Position numbers and translations under genes: made by a program. DNA of 46,780 nucleotides from Kribbella catacumbae DSM 19601 (GTDB taxonomy: Bacteria; Actinomycetota; Actinomycetes; Propionibacteriales; Kribbellaceae): NCBI RefSeq assembly GCF_000372465.1, contig NZ_AQUZ01000032.1, forward strand, positions 1 through 46,780. Reading direction: 5' to 3'. Numbering within the stretch: the stretch's first letter is position 1; every line of letters begins with the position of its first letter. The notes under the pieces were generated by a model, which worked only from the letters and a program-made list of their open reading frames with translations, was not told the DNA's origin and ran no database searches. Of this stretch, positions 31,610-41,600 are shown in pieces.

Positions 31610-32490
31610 CAGACCGCCCCGGCGATCCGCCGCAGATGCTCGATACTCGCCCGTACGTCGGCCAGCGGCCCGTCGTCCTCGGGGCGCCCGGCCAGGATCG
31701 TGTCCTGCTCGAGCACGTACCAGCCGTCGTACCCGGACTTCTCCAGCGCGGACACGATCGTGGTCAGGTCGATGTCACCGCCACCGAGCGGCCGGTACAT
31801 CCCCGCGCGTACGGCGTCGGTGTAGCTGACCTCGCCAGACTGGACCTTCGCGGCCCATCCAGCGTCGACGTCCTTCAAGTGCGTGTGCAGGATTCGCGAC
31901 GTGTGCTTCAGCGCCAGCGCCACCGGATCGACGCCGCCGATCAGCAGGTGCCCGGTGTCGAGCGTGAGGCCGATCGTCGAGCCCTGCAGGACCCGGTCGA
32001 CGTCATCCGCGTTCTCGACCATCGTGCCGACGTGCGGGTGCAGCGTCGCCGTGATCCCCTGCTTGGCGGCCAGCCCGGCCAGCGCGTCGAGATTGGCCAG
32101 CAACGTGCCCCAGCCGACCGAGTCGAGCACCGGGCGATCGTCGTACCCGTCCTGCCCGGTCGCCGCGGCGAGCACAAGCGTGCTGGCCCCGGCAGCGACA
32201 AAGCCCTCCAACGCGCGAGCGACCTCAGCAGACGGGTCGTGCGAAGGATCATGCAGTACTACGGGCACGAACCCGCCGACCGCACGCAACCCCAGATCGG
32301 CGAGCGCCTTCGCCTTCTCGGCCGGGTCGTCCGGCAGGAACCCGTCCGGCCCGAACTCGGTCGCGGCGATGCCCACGTCGCGCATCTGCGCGAGCACCGT
32401 GTCCGGGTCGTACTGCCAACCCCAGTCCGGGACCTCACAGACCCCCCAGGAGATGGGCGCTCCGGCGATCCGGGCAGCAATCTCAGTCAT
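31609..32490 (-). CDS. iolE: IolE-like inosose dehydratase (TIM barrel)
   Basis: A 293-residue xylose-isomerase-like TIM barrel protein. APISWGVCEVPDWGW at the N-terminus, LHPHVGTMVENADDVDRVL, LTLDTGHLLIGGVDP, THLKDVDAGW and RPLGGGDIDL align by eye with IolE better than the paralogue at 25447-26340. IolE dehydrates 2-keto-myo-inositol to the trione-precursor dione. GGAGGAG precedes the ATG, which overlaps the dehydrogenase stop (ATGA). The assignment between the two paralogues remains provisional. Confidence 0.72.
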   Translation of the reverse strand: MTEIAARIAGAPISWGVCEVPDWGWQYDPDTVLAQMRDVGIAATEFGPDGFLPDDPAEKAKALADLGLRAVGGFVPVVLHDPSHDPSAEVARALEGFVAAGASTLVLAAATGQDGYDDRPVLDSVGWGTLLANLDALAGLAAKQGITATLHPHVGTMVENADDVDRVLQGSTIGLTLDTGHLLIGGVDPVALALKHTSRILHTHLKDVDAGWAAKVQSGEVSYTDAVRAGMYRPLGGGDIDLTTIVSALEKSGYDGWYVLEQDTILAGRPEDDGPLADVRASIEHLRRIAGAV

Positions 32491-33488
32491 GCGCCGATCT
32501 CCTCCAATGAAACAACGCGGTTCTCGTGTCGGGACAGTTCGCAGGCGTCGGCGATTCGGAAGGCCTGGAGGGCGTCGCGGACCGTGCACGGTACCTCGCG
32601 GGTGCCGGCGACGACCTCGGTGAAAGCGGTCAGCTCGGCGATGTAGGCCGGCCGGAACCGGTCCATGAAAGTGGCGTGCGACTGACCGTCCGGGAAGGTG
32701 ATGCCCGGCTCGGCCGACCGCAGCGCGGTGTGTTCGTCCAGCCCGACTGCGATCGACCCGAGCGAGCCGAGCACCTCCATCCGGACGTCGTGGCCGGCCG
32801 CGTTATAGCGGGTGCCACTGACCGACACGAAGGTGCTGTCGTCCAGCGTCAACAGAGCCGCGGCCGCGTCGACGTCGCCGTACTCGCCGAAGAAGGTCTC
32901 GCCGCGGTTGGCGCCGGTGGCGTAGACGCTGACGACCTCGCGACCGGTGACGAAGCGGATGATGTCGAAGTCGTGCACCGTGCAGTCGCGGAAGAAGCCG
33001 CCACTGGTCGGGATGTACTCGCGCGCCGGCGGGAACGCGTCGTTGGTGTTCGCACGGATGTGGTGGATGAAGCCGAGCTCCCCGCTGACGACCTGTTCCC
33101 GGGCCGAGCTGTACCCGGCGTCGAACCGGCGCTGGAAGCCGATGTGCACGGGCACGTCCGAGGCCTCGACCAGCTCGACGATCCGCTGCGTGTCGCCGAG
33201 GTCGGTCGCCACCGGCTTCTCGCAGAAGGTCGGGATCCCGGCGGCGACGGCCTTCGAGATCAGCTCGGCGTGCGCCGACGTGGCCGCGGCGATCACAAAA
33301 CCGTCGATCCCGCTGGTCAGCAGTTCATCGGCTGAGGCCGCGAACTCCAGGCCGAGATCCTTGGCGACCAGTTCCGCCCGGGTCGCGTCGACATCCGCGA
33401 CGACGACCTGCTCCACCGCCGGCAGACCCTTCAGCGTCGCGGCATGGAACGCCCCGATCCGCCCGGCCCCGACCAACCCGATTCGCAT
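32487..33488 (-). CDS. Inositol 2-dehydrogenase-like Gfo/Idh/MocA protein, first gene of the iol operon
   Basis: A 333-residue NAD-dependent dehydrogenase: MRIGLVGAGRIGAFHAATLK Rossmann motif, CEKPVATDLGDTQRIVE, FQRRFDAGYSSAREQV and the catalytic-type GGFFRDCTVHDFDIIRFVTG. These fit inositol 2-dehydrogenases (IolG/IdhA group), giving the first catabolic step to 2-keto-myo-inositol. The ATG at 33488 gives the usual N-terminus, with GAGAGGG upstream; a longer frame to 33539 adds 17 residues without similarity. It heads the operon, divergent from a GntR regulator. Confidence 0.85.
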   Translation of the reverse strand: MRIGLVGAGRIGAFHAATLKGLPAVEQVVVADVDATRAELVAKDLGLEFAASADELLTSGIDGFVIAAATSAHAELISKAVAAGIPTFCEKPVATDLGDTQRIVELVEASDVPVHIGFQRRFDAGYSSAREQVVSGELGFIHHIRANTNDAFPPAREYIPTSGGFFRDCTVHDFDIIRFVTGREVVSVYATGANRGETFFGEYGDVDAAAALLTLDDSTFVSVSGTRYNAAGHDVRMEVLGSLGSIAVGLDEHTALRSAEPGITFPDGQSHATFMDRFRPAYIAELTAFTEVVAGTREVPCTVRDALQAFRIADACELSRHENRVVSLEEIGA

Positions 33489-33587
33489 CCTGTATGCCCT
33501 CTCGTCAAGGCGCTCGTGAGTGCCGCCGGCGCGGTCCACCGGCGGTCCTGGTTCGTCCCGTCAGCTTCGCGGTCCAGCCCAGGAGTG

Positions 33588-33623
33588 TCAATACTTTGTA
33601 AGCACATTTTCACGTTGGGACAT
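33588..33623 (-). CDS. Candidate 11-residue leader peptide upstream of the iol operon
   Basis: MSQRENVLTKY followed by TGA. Its ATG is preceded, five bases away, by GGAAGGAGG (33629-33637 on the minus strand), the strongest ribosome-site match I noticed in the window. It lies 100 bases upstream of the first operon gene. To be translated the transcript must begin inside or beside the first codons of the divergent GntR gene, so it could be coincidental. Confidence 0.3.
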   Translation of the reverse strand: MSQRENVLTKY

Positions 33624-33651
33624 ACAAACCTCCTTCCTGTAACATCCGACC
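33591..33651. promoter_or_regulatory. AT-richer divergent control region of iol operon and GntR gene
   Basis: A relatively AT-rich patch in the divergent interval. TTTGTA at 33595-33600 and TACAAA at 33623-33628 form an inverted pair, and TGTAAGCACA at 33597-33606 is a smaller near-palindrome. These are candidate operator sites for the adjacent GntR protein. No -35/-10 pair could be assigned with confidence on either strand. Confidence 0.4.
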
Positions 33652-34389
33652 ATGGCCGCCCTGCCGATCCAGATCGATCGGTCGAGCCCGGTGCCGCTCT
33701 ATCACCAGCTCGCCGAGCAGCTGACCGCTGCCGTCAGCGACGGCACGCTGCGCCCGGGCGACGCGTTCGAGAACGAGCTGGCGATGTCCGACCGGCTCAA
33801 CCTGTCCAGGCCGACCGTGCGCCGCGCGATCTCCGAGCTGGTCAACAAAGGCCTGCTGGTCCGCCGCCGCGGCATCGGCACCACCGTCGCGAACCAGATG
33901 GTCCACCGCCGCGCCGAACTGACCAGCCTGTACGACGACCTGATCCGCGAGGGCAGGACCCCGCGCACCGAAGTACTCTCGCTGATCTGTTCAGCGCAGG
34001 ACGATCGTGCCGCCGAGGCGCTCGGCCTCCCGCCCGGCACCCCGCTGGTCTCGATCGTCAGGCTCCGCTACGCCGGCGACCTGCCGCTCGCGATCCTGCG
34101 CAACTGGTTGCCCCCGGCAATGGACGACCTGACCACAAAGCAACTGGAGACCGACGGCCTGTACGCCGTACTCCGGGCGCGCGGCATCCGCCCGACGGTG
34201 GCGCGGCAGCGCATCGGCGCCCGCAACGCCACCGCCGAGGAGCGCCGGACGCTGCACATGTCCAAGGCCGAGCCGCTCGTCACGATGACCCGCAGCGCGT
34301 ACGACGCCGACGGCTCGCCGGTCGAGTTCGGCGACCACTGCTACCGAGCCGACCAGTACTCCGTCGACGTCATCGTCAGCGAACGCTGA
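33652..34389 (+). CDS. GntR/HutC-family regulator, likely of the inositol operon
   Basis: A 245-residue regulator with a winged-helix domain (about residues 10-78, ENELAMSDRLNLSRPTVRRA) and a UTRA effector domain (about 95-240). It is divergent from the inositol operon and the obvious candidate repressor, with an inositol catabolite as likely inducer. No ribosome site is seen before the ATG although family similarity begins at residue 4, so the start is sound and the message may be leaderless. A paralogue lies at 7644-8387. Confidence 0.85.
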   Translation: MAALPIQIDRSSPVPLYHQLAEQLTAAVSDGTLRPGDAFENELAMSDRLNLSRPTVRRAISELVNKGLLVRRRGIGTTVANQMVHRRAELTSLYDDLIREGRTPRTEVLSLICSAQDDRAAEALGLPPGTPLVSIVRLRYAGDLPLAILRNWLPPAMDDLTTKQLETDGLYAVLRARGIRPTVARQRIGARNATAEERRTLHMSKAEPLVTMTRSAYDADGSPVEFGDHCYRADQYSVDVIVSER

Positions 34390-34439
34390 GATCAGCGACC
34401 GCCGCGAGCAGTGAGCACCGAGAGCAGTGATCGCTGAGG

Positions 34440-35123
34440 TCAGCGCGCCCGGGCGATCGCGTCCTCGAAGGTGTCCGTGAGTAACGGGATGACGACGAGC
34501 GCGACTCGCAGAGCCGGGTTGAGCCGGTCCCAGAGCAGGTCGGGGAGGGTCTCCCACTCCGCCTCGACCGAGACGACCACCGGGTAGCCATCGGTGACCA
34601 CCTGGTCGGCAGACCCGGAGTACGTGGTGACGACGCCGGCGGTGGCTTCCTCGGAGCGGCGCAGGAACAACGACGGGTGCTGGACCTGGTCCGCGGAGTA
34701 CGACCGCGCGGAGCCTACGACGAGGTCCAGCAACTCGGGGCCCTCGATGACGGCGCCGCCGACGATCCGGGGAGTCCGGATCGGCGGGTCGGGTTCGTAG
34801 TCGATGTTGCGCAGCGCCACCTGGAGATCCACACAGTCGGCGTGCGTCCCGGCGAGCTCGCTGACATGGGTCCCGTTGCCGACGATCACCCAGTCCTCGT
34901 CGCGGATCGCCGCCGTGTAGTGCCGCAGCTCGTCGGACGCGCCACCGCCCACGTCCTGCACGACGACCTCGCGCTCTGACACCACGAGTTGCCGCTGCTG
35001 GGAGGCGGCACTCCGCCCAGTCAGCCAGTAGGCGACGAACGGCGCGCCATCGCTGTCGCGCCCGATCGCCAACCCCCGGCCCGGGTACTCACTACCACCA
35101 ACCAAATCCACGAGGGTCGCCAC
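34440..35123 (-). CDS. IMP cyclohydrolase (PurO-type) family protein
   Basis: A 227-residue protein resembling the archaeal-type IMP cyclohydrolase family. GSEYPGRGLAIGRDSDGAPF, VAYWLTGRSAASQQRQ, HYTAAIRDEDWVIVGNGTHV and YEPDPPIRTPRI follow the family order of blocks. PurO closes FAICAR to IMP; bacteria normally use PurH, so the role here is unclear. The GTG at 35123 is chosen because the in-frame ATG at 35162 lies within the inverted-repeat element and its extra residues lack similarity. It is convergent with the GntR gene; TCAGCGA and TCGCTGA arms lie in the 50-bp gap. Confidence 0.7.
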   Translation of the reverse strand: MATLVDLVGGSEYPGRGLAIGRDSDGAPFVAYWLTGRSAASQQRQLVVSEREVVVQDVGGGASDELRHYTAAIRDEDWVIVGNGTHVSELAGTHADCVDLQVALRNIDYEPDPPIRTPRIVGGAVIEGPELLDLVVGSARSYSADQVQHPSLFLRRSEEATAGVVTTYSGSADQVVTDGYPVVVSVEAEWETLPDLLWDRLNPALRVALVVIPLLTDTFEDAIARAR

Positions 35124-35143
35124 GCCCCGAAGCCTAACTGGCC

Positions 35144-35243
35144 GTCCCGACCGACAGGACATAGTGGGCAGTTCGGCTGACCGCCACGCTCACGAGAGCG
35201 GCGGCCGAGCCCATTTCGAGCACTATGTCCTGTCGGTCGGGAC
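35144..35243. repeat. 100-bp element with perfect 23-bp inverted arms
   Basis: The left arm 35144-35166 begins GTCCCGACCGACAGGACATA. The right arm 35221-35243 is its exact reverse complement. The interior is 54 bases. Each arm has its own shorter TGTCC/GGACA symmetry. The element starts two bases after the immunity-gene stop and may end that transcript. An imperfect relative with a different interior is at 5156-5260. Confidence 0.82.
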
Positions 35244-35245
35244 AG

Positions 35246-35605
35246 TTACCAGTCGAGGTTCAGCTTGCCTTCGCGGAAGGCCTTCAGGGTGTACTCCGCG
35301 CTGATCGCATGCAGGTCCCGAACGGACTGGATCTGCTCGAGCACCGGTACTGCGGCCTCCGGTGCCCACCTCAGAGTGTCTGTCGCCGCCAGCAGGCGGA
35401 CGCCGATGACCGGATGGGTCAGCAGAGCCTGGATGCCGAGTCGACCGCCCTCGATGTCCCGGAGTTGCTTGGCGACCTCGTGGTGCTGGTCGAAGACACG
35501 GTTCGCCCGCTTGGCATCGCCCTGCTTCTCGTCCCACTCCTCCGCGAGGAGCCGGTACCGCTCGACGAGCGCAGCCACCTCGTCGCCGCCCGGCGTAGCC
35601 GTCAT
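35246..35605 (-). CDS. DUF2019-like immunity protein
   Basis: A 119-residue acidic, helical, cytosolic protein. Its pattern of a HEAT-like repeat (LTHPVIGVRLLAATDTLRWA, then AVPVLEQIQS) and the end ISAEYTLKAFREGKLNLDW resembles DUF2019 immunity proteins of polymorphic toxin systems. The ATG at 35605 overlaps the toxin gene's stop (ATGA), so it is made together with the toxin. It presumably binds and blocks the C-terminal toxin domain in the producer. The immunity role is inferred from family resemblance and position. Confidence 0.75.
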   Translation of the reverse strand: MTATPGGDEVAALVERYRLLAEEWDEKQGDAKRANRVFDQHHEVAKQLRDIEGGRLGIQALLTHPVIGVRLLAATDTLRWAPEAAVPVLEQIQSVRDLHAISAEYTLKAFREGKLNLDW

Positions 35606-38600
35606 GTGATGACTCCTGCCTTGATCTTGGCCAGCACATCCATCCCGAAGGTGTACTGATCTTTGAAGCTCTGCCCGGTGAGCCAGTCCCGAACCGTCTG
35701 TCCACCGGTGAAGGGTTGCTTGGACGAGTAGTAGTTTGCCTTGATCTGGTTCGTCCGGGCACTGACGGGGTTCATGTTGAACGGATGGTTGATCTCCGTC
35801 TTCGCGAACCCGCTCCGAGCCGCCTGCGACTGCTCCACGACGTGGTCGTACACCTTGCCCTGGCCGGGTGAACCCAGAGCGCGCTTGGCGGCGCTGAAGG
35901 ACCGGTAGCCAGGCAGCGTCGAGGCGTCGACCCTGGGGGTGGGCACCGTGCAGGAGTTGTGGACCAGCAACCCGCGCTGCCCGACCTGGTAGGTGTGGAT
36001 GCCTTCCACGCTGAGGTTGTAGGCAGTGGCCGTCCGCTGCGAGCCGGGCACCAGACCCTTGACCCGGACCTTGCGGCCGTCACTGGCGAGCACCTCGTCG
36101 CCCGGGTCGAGCCGGTCGGCCCGCTGGAACTCGTGGTCGGTCGCGTTCCAGAACGGGTGGTCCTCGGTGGTCGTGATCACCTCGCCGTCGACCGCGAGGT
36201 CGACCAGCGTGTCGGTGTGCGCGAACACCTCCTTGACCTTGCGCGGCCCTCGCTCGCCGGTCTCCGGATCAGCGGCGATCACCTCGTCGCCGGGCTTGAC
36301 GTCGGCGATCGCCTTCGTCGCCCCGCCGGCCATCACCACGGTGGTGGCTGCCGCGAAACTGCAGGCCTTGGCGGCCGTCCGGCCGGTCGATCTCGCGGCA
36401 GAGGCGACCTTGCCCGCGCCGGCCTTCACGGTGTCTGCCACTGCCTTGCCACCGGCCCGGACCGCTTGGCCCGCGGCCGAGTTCGCGGCGGACGAGCCAG
36501 CCTTCGACGCAGCCGCGGTCACTGCCTTGCCAGCAGTCGAGCCGGCGACCGCCCGGGCTCCCGCGCCCAGCCCGGCGCCCGCACCCGCGGTCAACCCGCC
36601 GATGGCGGCGCCGGTAGCGACCTCGGTGGCCAGACCACCCCAGGAGAAGTCCTTCTTCCCCTCTGCGACGTCGACGCCGTACCCCGCTGCGGCACCCGCC
36701 GCACCCGCGGCGACCCCAGCGGCGATCAGGCAGCCGACACCGGTGGCACAGACCGCGCCGATCGCTATGCCGACGCCGATGCCGACGGCGACGTTCGCGA
36801 TCAGGCCCTTGTTCTCGTCGACCCAGTCGACGGCCTTGCTGACCCCGCTCTTGACCGCGTTCCAAGCACCCGACAGGCTCCACAGACCGGTCGGGTCCAT
36901 GTAGGTGATCGGGTTGTTGGCCCCGTAGGAGTACGGGTTGGCCGTCTGAGCCGACGACAGGTCGCTGGCCGGGTCAGTCGACAGGAACCGGCCGAGCTGG
37001 GCGTCGTAGTACCGGGCACCGAGCGCGTTCAGCCCGGTGGTCGGATCTTTGGTCTTGCCCAGCCAGCCATGCTCGGTAGGTGGTGGCAGCAGCAGGTCAC
37101 GGATCTCGCCGTACGGCGAGTAGTAGCTGCGGCTGGCGATTCCGGTGCCATCCGGTACGGCGATCTGGGCCGAGCCCTGCGTGTCGTTCAGCTGCCAGAT
37201 GACCTTGCCGAGCTCGAGCCGCTCGGCGACAGTCACGCCGGCCTGGTCGTAGAAGCGGGTCGCAGCCTTGATGACACCGGCGACGACGAGGATCTCCTGA
37301 CCGTCGATGTACAGCGTCGCGGTCAGTCCGAGCGGATCGACCCGGGCCATCCGGGTGCCGTCCGGCGCGTAGACGAACTCGGTCTTGCTGACCAGGGTGC
37401 TGGTCTCGGACTCCAGCTGGTTCTGCGCGTCCCAGGCGAGCTTCGTCGGAATCAGGCTGCCGAGCAGCCCGGGACGTTCCACCATCGAGCCGTTGGCGTC
37501 GTACTTGAACGACTCCGCGCCGGCCTTCGTCACCCCGTGCGGGTGCTTGGCGTCCCCGTAGCTGTAGTTCTTGGTGGTGTGCAGCGAGCGGGCCGAGGTG
37601 ATGTTGCCGTCGAGCGAGTACGTCCACGACTGGTTGTAGCCGACCGGCCCGTCATGCGTGAGGGTGGACTCCGCGTCGCTGCAGTCGGTCTTGTACGTGG
37701 TCCAGCCGTGCGTCAGCCGCTGCAAACCGTCGTAGTCGAAGCAGGTCGCCACCGGCTTGTGTCCGGTGCGGTCGGTGATCTGCTGGACGTTGCCGGCCTG
37801 GTCCCAGCTGTACTTGTCGTCCTGCTCCGTCTTGACGTCGTTGTTCAGCGGGTTGCCGACCAGCGTCTGGATCGCGGACAGCCGCTGGGTGTCCTCCTCG
37901 TAGGAGTAGGCGCGACTCAGCGGGAAGCCCTTGTTCGCGTACTGGCGTCCACCGAGCTTGCCGTCCGCGGCGTACGTCGTCGCCGAGAGGTACGGGTCCG
38001 TGTGGGTGTTCCCGGTCAACGGGTCGGTCAACGTGCCAGTCAGCGTCGTCGGGTTGCCCAGCTCGTCGTACCCGGTCCGGACCGTCTCCTTGGGTGCACC
38101 GATCACCGCGTTCTCGTAGGTCTTCTCCACGCGATGGTCGGCGGCGTCGTAGCCGTAGGAGACCGTGTACGACGAACCGTGCAGCAAGCCGCCGACCCCG
38201 GCCGGGAAGGTCCACTTGCTGCCCAGTGCGCGGCCACGCTGGTCATAGCCGGTCGCCGCCTGGACGAAGGCCTTCCCGTCCCGGAAGGTGGTCTGGTCGG
38301 CACCGCGGCCGATCCCGTTGCTGATCTCGGCCGAGTCGTAGGACCACGACGCGATCTTGGTGCCGGTACCTGCCTTGCCTGCCCACCTCTCGAGCGGACG
38401 GTTCAACACGTCGTACCGCATCGAGAGCGTCGGGCCCGCTGCGCCGGAGCCCAGCGTCTTGGCGTCCCAGGAAGCCACCTGGTTGCCGACCGCGTCGTAC
38501 TGCGTCCTGGACTGGCCGGCGTCGGGGTCATTCGACTCCGTCCGCCTGTCGAGCAGGTCGTACCCGAAGGTCGCCTTGTGCCCGCCCGGATCCGTGACGG

Positions 38601-41600
38601 ACGCGGCCTGACCCGACGGGTGGTAGGTGTACGTCGTGGTGGCCTTGGTCGCGCCGGTGCCCTCCTCGTTGCGCAACTGGCGACCGCGTACGTCGGTCCA
38701 GGTCGTCTTGACCACGCCACCGGGCGGCGGCGTGGTGCGGACGTGGTCACCGAAGTACGCCGTCGACGAGTCCCACAGCTGATTGCCTTGGGCAACATGG
38801 GCGGCGCGGATGTTGCGGCCGAGATCATCGTAGGAGTGCCGGGTCTCGACCACCTTGTCGGCCGGAACCGCCTGCAGTGCGTTGCCGGCCGCCGCGGGCA
38901 CCACGACCGGCAGCGACTCCGCCACCACGTGACCGGCGCCGTCGTACCGGGTATCGGTCAGGATCGTGCGGGGCTCCGCGGAACTGGAGGCCGGTGAGAC
39001 TTCCTGCTCCTGGCGTTCCCTGCCGATCGAGTCCAGCAGAGTCCAGCTGGAGATGTAGTTCGTGCCGGACTGCAGCACCTTGGTGAGGATCTTGGGCGGC
39101 AGCTTGTGGTCGGGATCGAGGGAATACTCAAAGGCCTTCGCCGCCGGAGCGTCAGCCGCCTGCTCCGGAGTACGGACCGACAGCAGTCGCCCGAGCGGGT
39201 CATACCCGCTCGTTGTCACCTGACCGTTCTCGTCCTTGACCGACAACGGCTGCTGGCGGTCCGGGTCCATCGTGGTGACCTCGGCGTGGCCGAGCGCGTT
39301 GGTCTCGGTCACCGTCGCCGGCCGGCCGATGGTGGGCGCGTACGCCGTCTTCGAGACGTTGCCGTTGGCATCGGTCTCGGTCAGGGTCCGGCCGTAGTCG
39401 TCGAAGGTGGCGGAGGTGGTCACGGACGAGGTGATGGTGTCCGGACCGGAGGCGGTGAGCGCGGCGACCGTCTTGGTCACGTCGCCCTTGCGTACCGGTG
39501 CTTCTGGAGTATCCGCGCCGTCGTAGTACTGGTCCTTGCCGGAGATCAGGCTCTTCGGGGCCTCACAGCTGCCCTCGTAGTTCCGCACCCGATAGGGGAA
39601 GGCCAGCATCCAGCCGGTCACGGTGGCGGCGTCGCGCGCGTACGACGTACGGGTGCAGCGCACATCGTCGCCGGCGGCATCGACCACGGCGGTCGGCTGC
39701 CCGTACTCGTCGAACGTGGTGGTCATCCGGGTGGTCCGGGTGGAGCGCGCACCGTTGCCCTCGGCAATGACCGTCTCGCGCTTGAGCGACTCGCGCTCGA
39801 CGACCTGGTGCGCGTCGTCATCAGGATCTGTCTTGCCGGGCTCGGCTGGCGTCGTCCGAGCCGACACATAGGAGTGCAGCGACCCGCCGAGCTCGTACGA
39901 CGGGGCGGCGTCGGCGTCCAGCTTGAACTGCTGCTGCTCGCGTTCCTTGCCTCGCAGCCAGGGCGAGTCCTCGACCACGGTCCCCTGCGAGTCGACGACG
40001 TCGACCGACTTGGTACCGCCGCCGGCCAGCCGGTCACCGTCCATGCCCTGGAAGAACAGGTTCCGGGTCGCCTCGACGGCCCGGCCGCCGTTCAGCTTCG
40101 CGACGTCGACGCTGCCGAAGCCGCGCCAGTCGCTCCAGGTCTTCCGCTCGATCGGGGTGACGTCGTCATCGTCGAAGTGCCAGGCCGGCTTGCCGCGGTA
40201 CCGGTATTCGGTGACCTGGTCCGGGCTGCCGCCGGCCTGGTCGACCACGGTCACGCTGGTGGTCAGGTACCGGTGCCACCAGCCGAAGCCCGAACTGTTG
40301 TCGTTCGATCGCCAGCCGGGGAAGCAGGTCTGGGTGTTGGTGTCCGCCTTCCCCTCTGGGAAGTTGTCGATGGTGCAGCCGCTGGGTTGTCCGTAGCCCA
40401 CCTCGACGCGGCGGCCGAGCTCGTCGGTGACCGTGGTGACCCGCAGCTTCTCGAGCTTCGGTACGCCGGCGCCGGGTGCGGCGTCGACCCGGTTCGGCGA
40501 CTCACGACCGGCGATCACCACCGCCGGCAGCGACTGCTCGCCCGAGCCGTTCATGCCGACCTGCTGGAATTTCTCCAGCCAGAGCGAGGCACTGGTCCCG
40601 TCCGACGGCTTCGGGAACGAGTAGGTGAAGTCCACCCGGTCCACGTCGACGAAAGTGTCGCCCTCGTTGCGTTGCGCCGTCACCGATCGCAGCAGCTTGC
40701 CGGTGAAGAAGGTCGGCGACTTCTGCTCGTCACCGGTACAGCTCCCGGTGCACACCTGGTCCATCGGGACATCGGGGTACGACGAAGCGTGGTCCTTGTC
40801 GAACGCCGGGCAGGTCCCCGATCCGTCGGCGGCCTCGATGCACCGGTCGTTCGTGATGAAGTGCAGCCGGGCCGGCGCCGTCGTACCCTCTGCGCCGGAA
40901 CGCTGCGAGTAGACGATGTCGCGGACGTGACCGCCGCGGACGTACTCGATCGACTTCCCGGACTCGCCGTTGCGGGCGTACTTGTTCTTCTCCTGGTCGT
41001 AGAAGTAGGTGGTGGAGTTGCCGTGGGCATCGACCACGCCGTCGAGGTTCCAGCGCCAGGCCTGCGTGCACCACGAGTCCTCGACGCTGCTCTTGTGACA
41101 CGGTTCGCCGTCGTCGTCACCGAAGACCGGCACGGTGAAGACCGAGTCGGTCGCAGTACCGGTCCTGGCCTGCTTGCCGCGACCGAAGGTGAAGGTCATG
41201 CCCTGCGGGGTGGAGACCACCCAGTACTCGCCGTCGTTGTCGCCGTTCCCGGCGTCCTTGTGCCGCTCGACCCGCCAGCCCGGGTCCTGCTTGGCCCGCC
41301 AGATGTCGCCACCGGCGGCCTTGTCCTTGACCAGCTCCGAGGACGTGCCTTCCAGCGACAGCATGAGTTGTTCGCCGGCCCAGCACAGGTCCCCGGTGTC
41401 GCCGCCGTCGTCGGAGCAACCGTTGTACCGGCGTTCGAGGTACGGCGTATCGAGGCTCCAGCCCAGACCCGCCCACGAGGGTTGCGCGTTCTCGGAGGCC
41501 GTCATGCCGTCGACGGACTGCGAGGAGTAGCTCAGATCCAGGTCGGGCGCCTTGCCGGAGATGGCGGGCACCTTGGGGATCGGGTAGCTCCAGTTGAAGT

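Noticed and set aside
34389..34442. Terminator between the GntR and PurO-type genes
   Set aside because: The TCAGCGA/TCGCTGA arms are short, about 30 bases apart, and sit in generally repetitive sequence, so the call was not made a feature.
35144..35243. Ordinary intrinsic terminator for the toxin-immunity operon
   Set aside because: The 54-base interior, the lack of a T-run and a related copy in a gene-free region make a simple terminator an incomplete explanation, although it may still stop transcription.
35959..38997. Long open frame (about 1000 codons) on the plus strand inside the RHS toxin gene, and a similar one at 39106-41607
   Set aside because: These are antisense shadows caused by high third-position GC. 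The products are Arg/Gly/Val-rich without motifs, while the minus strand has clear RHS and HINT domains.
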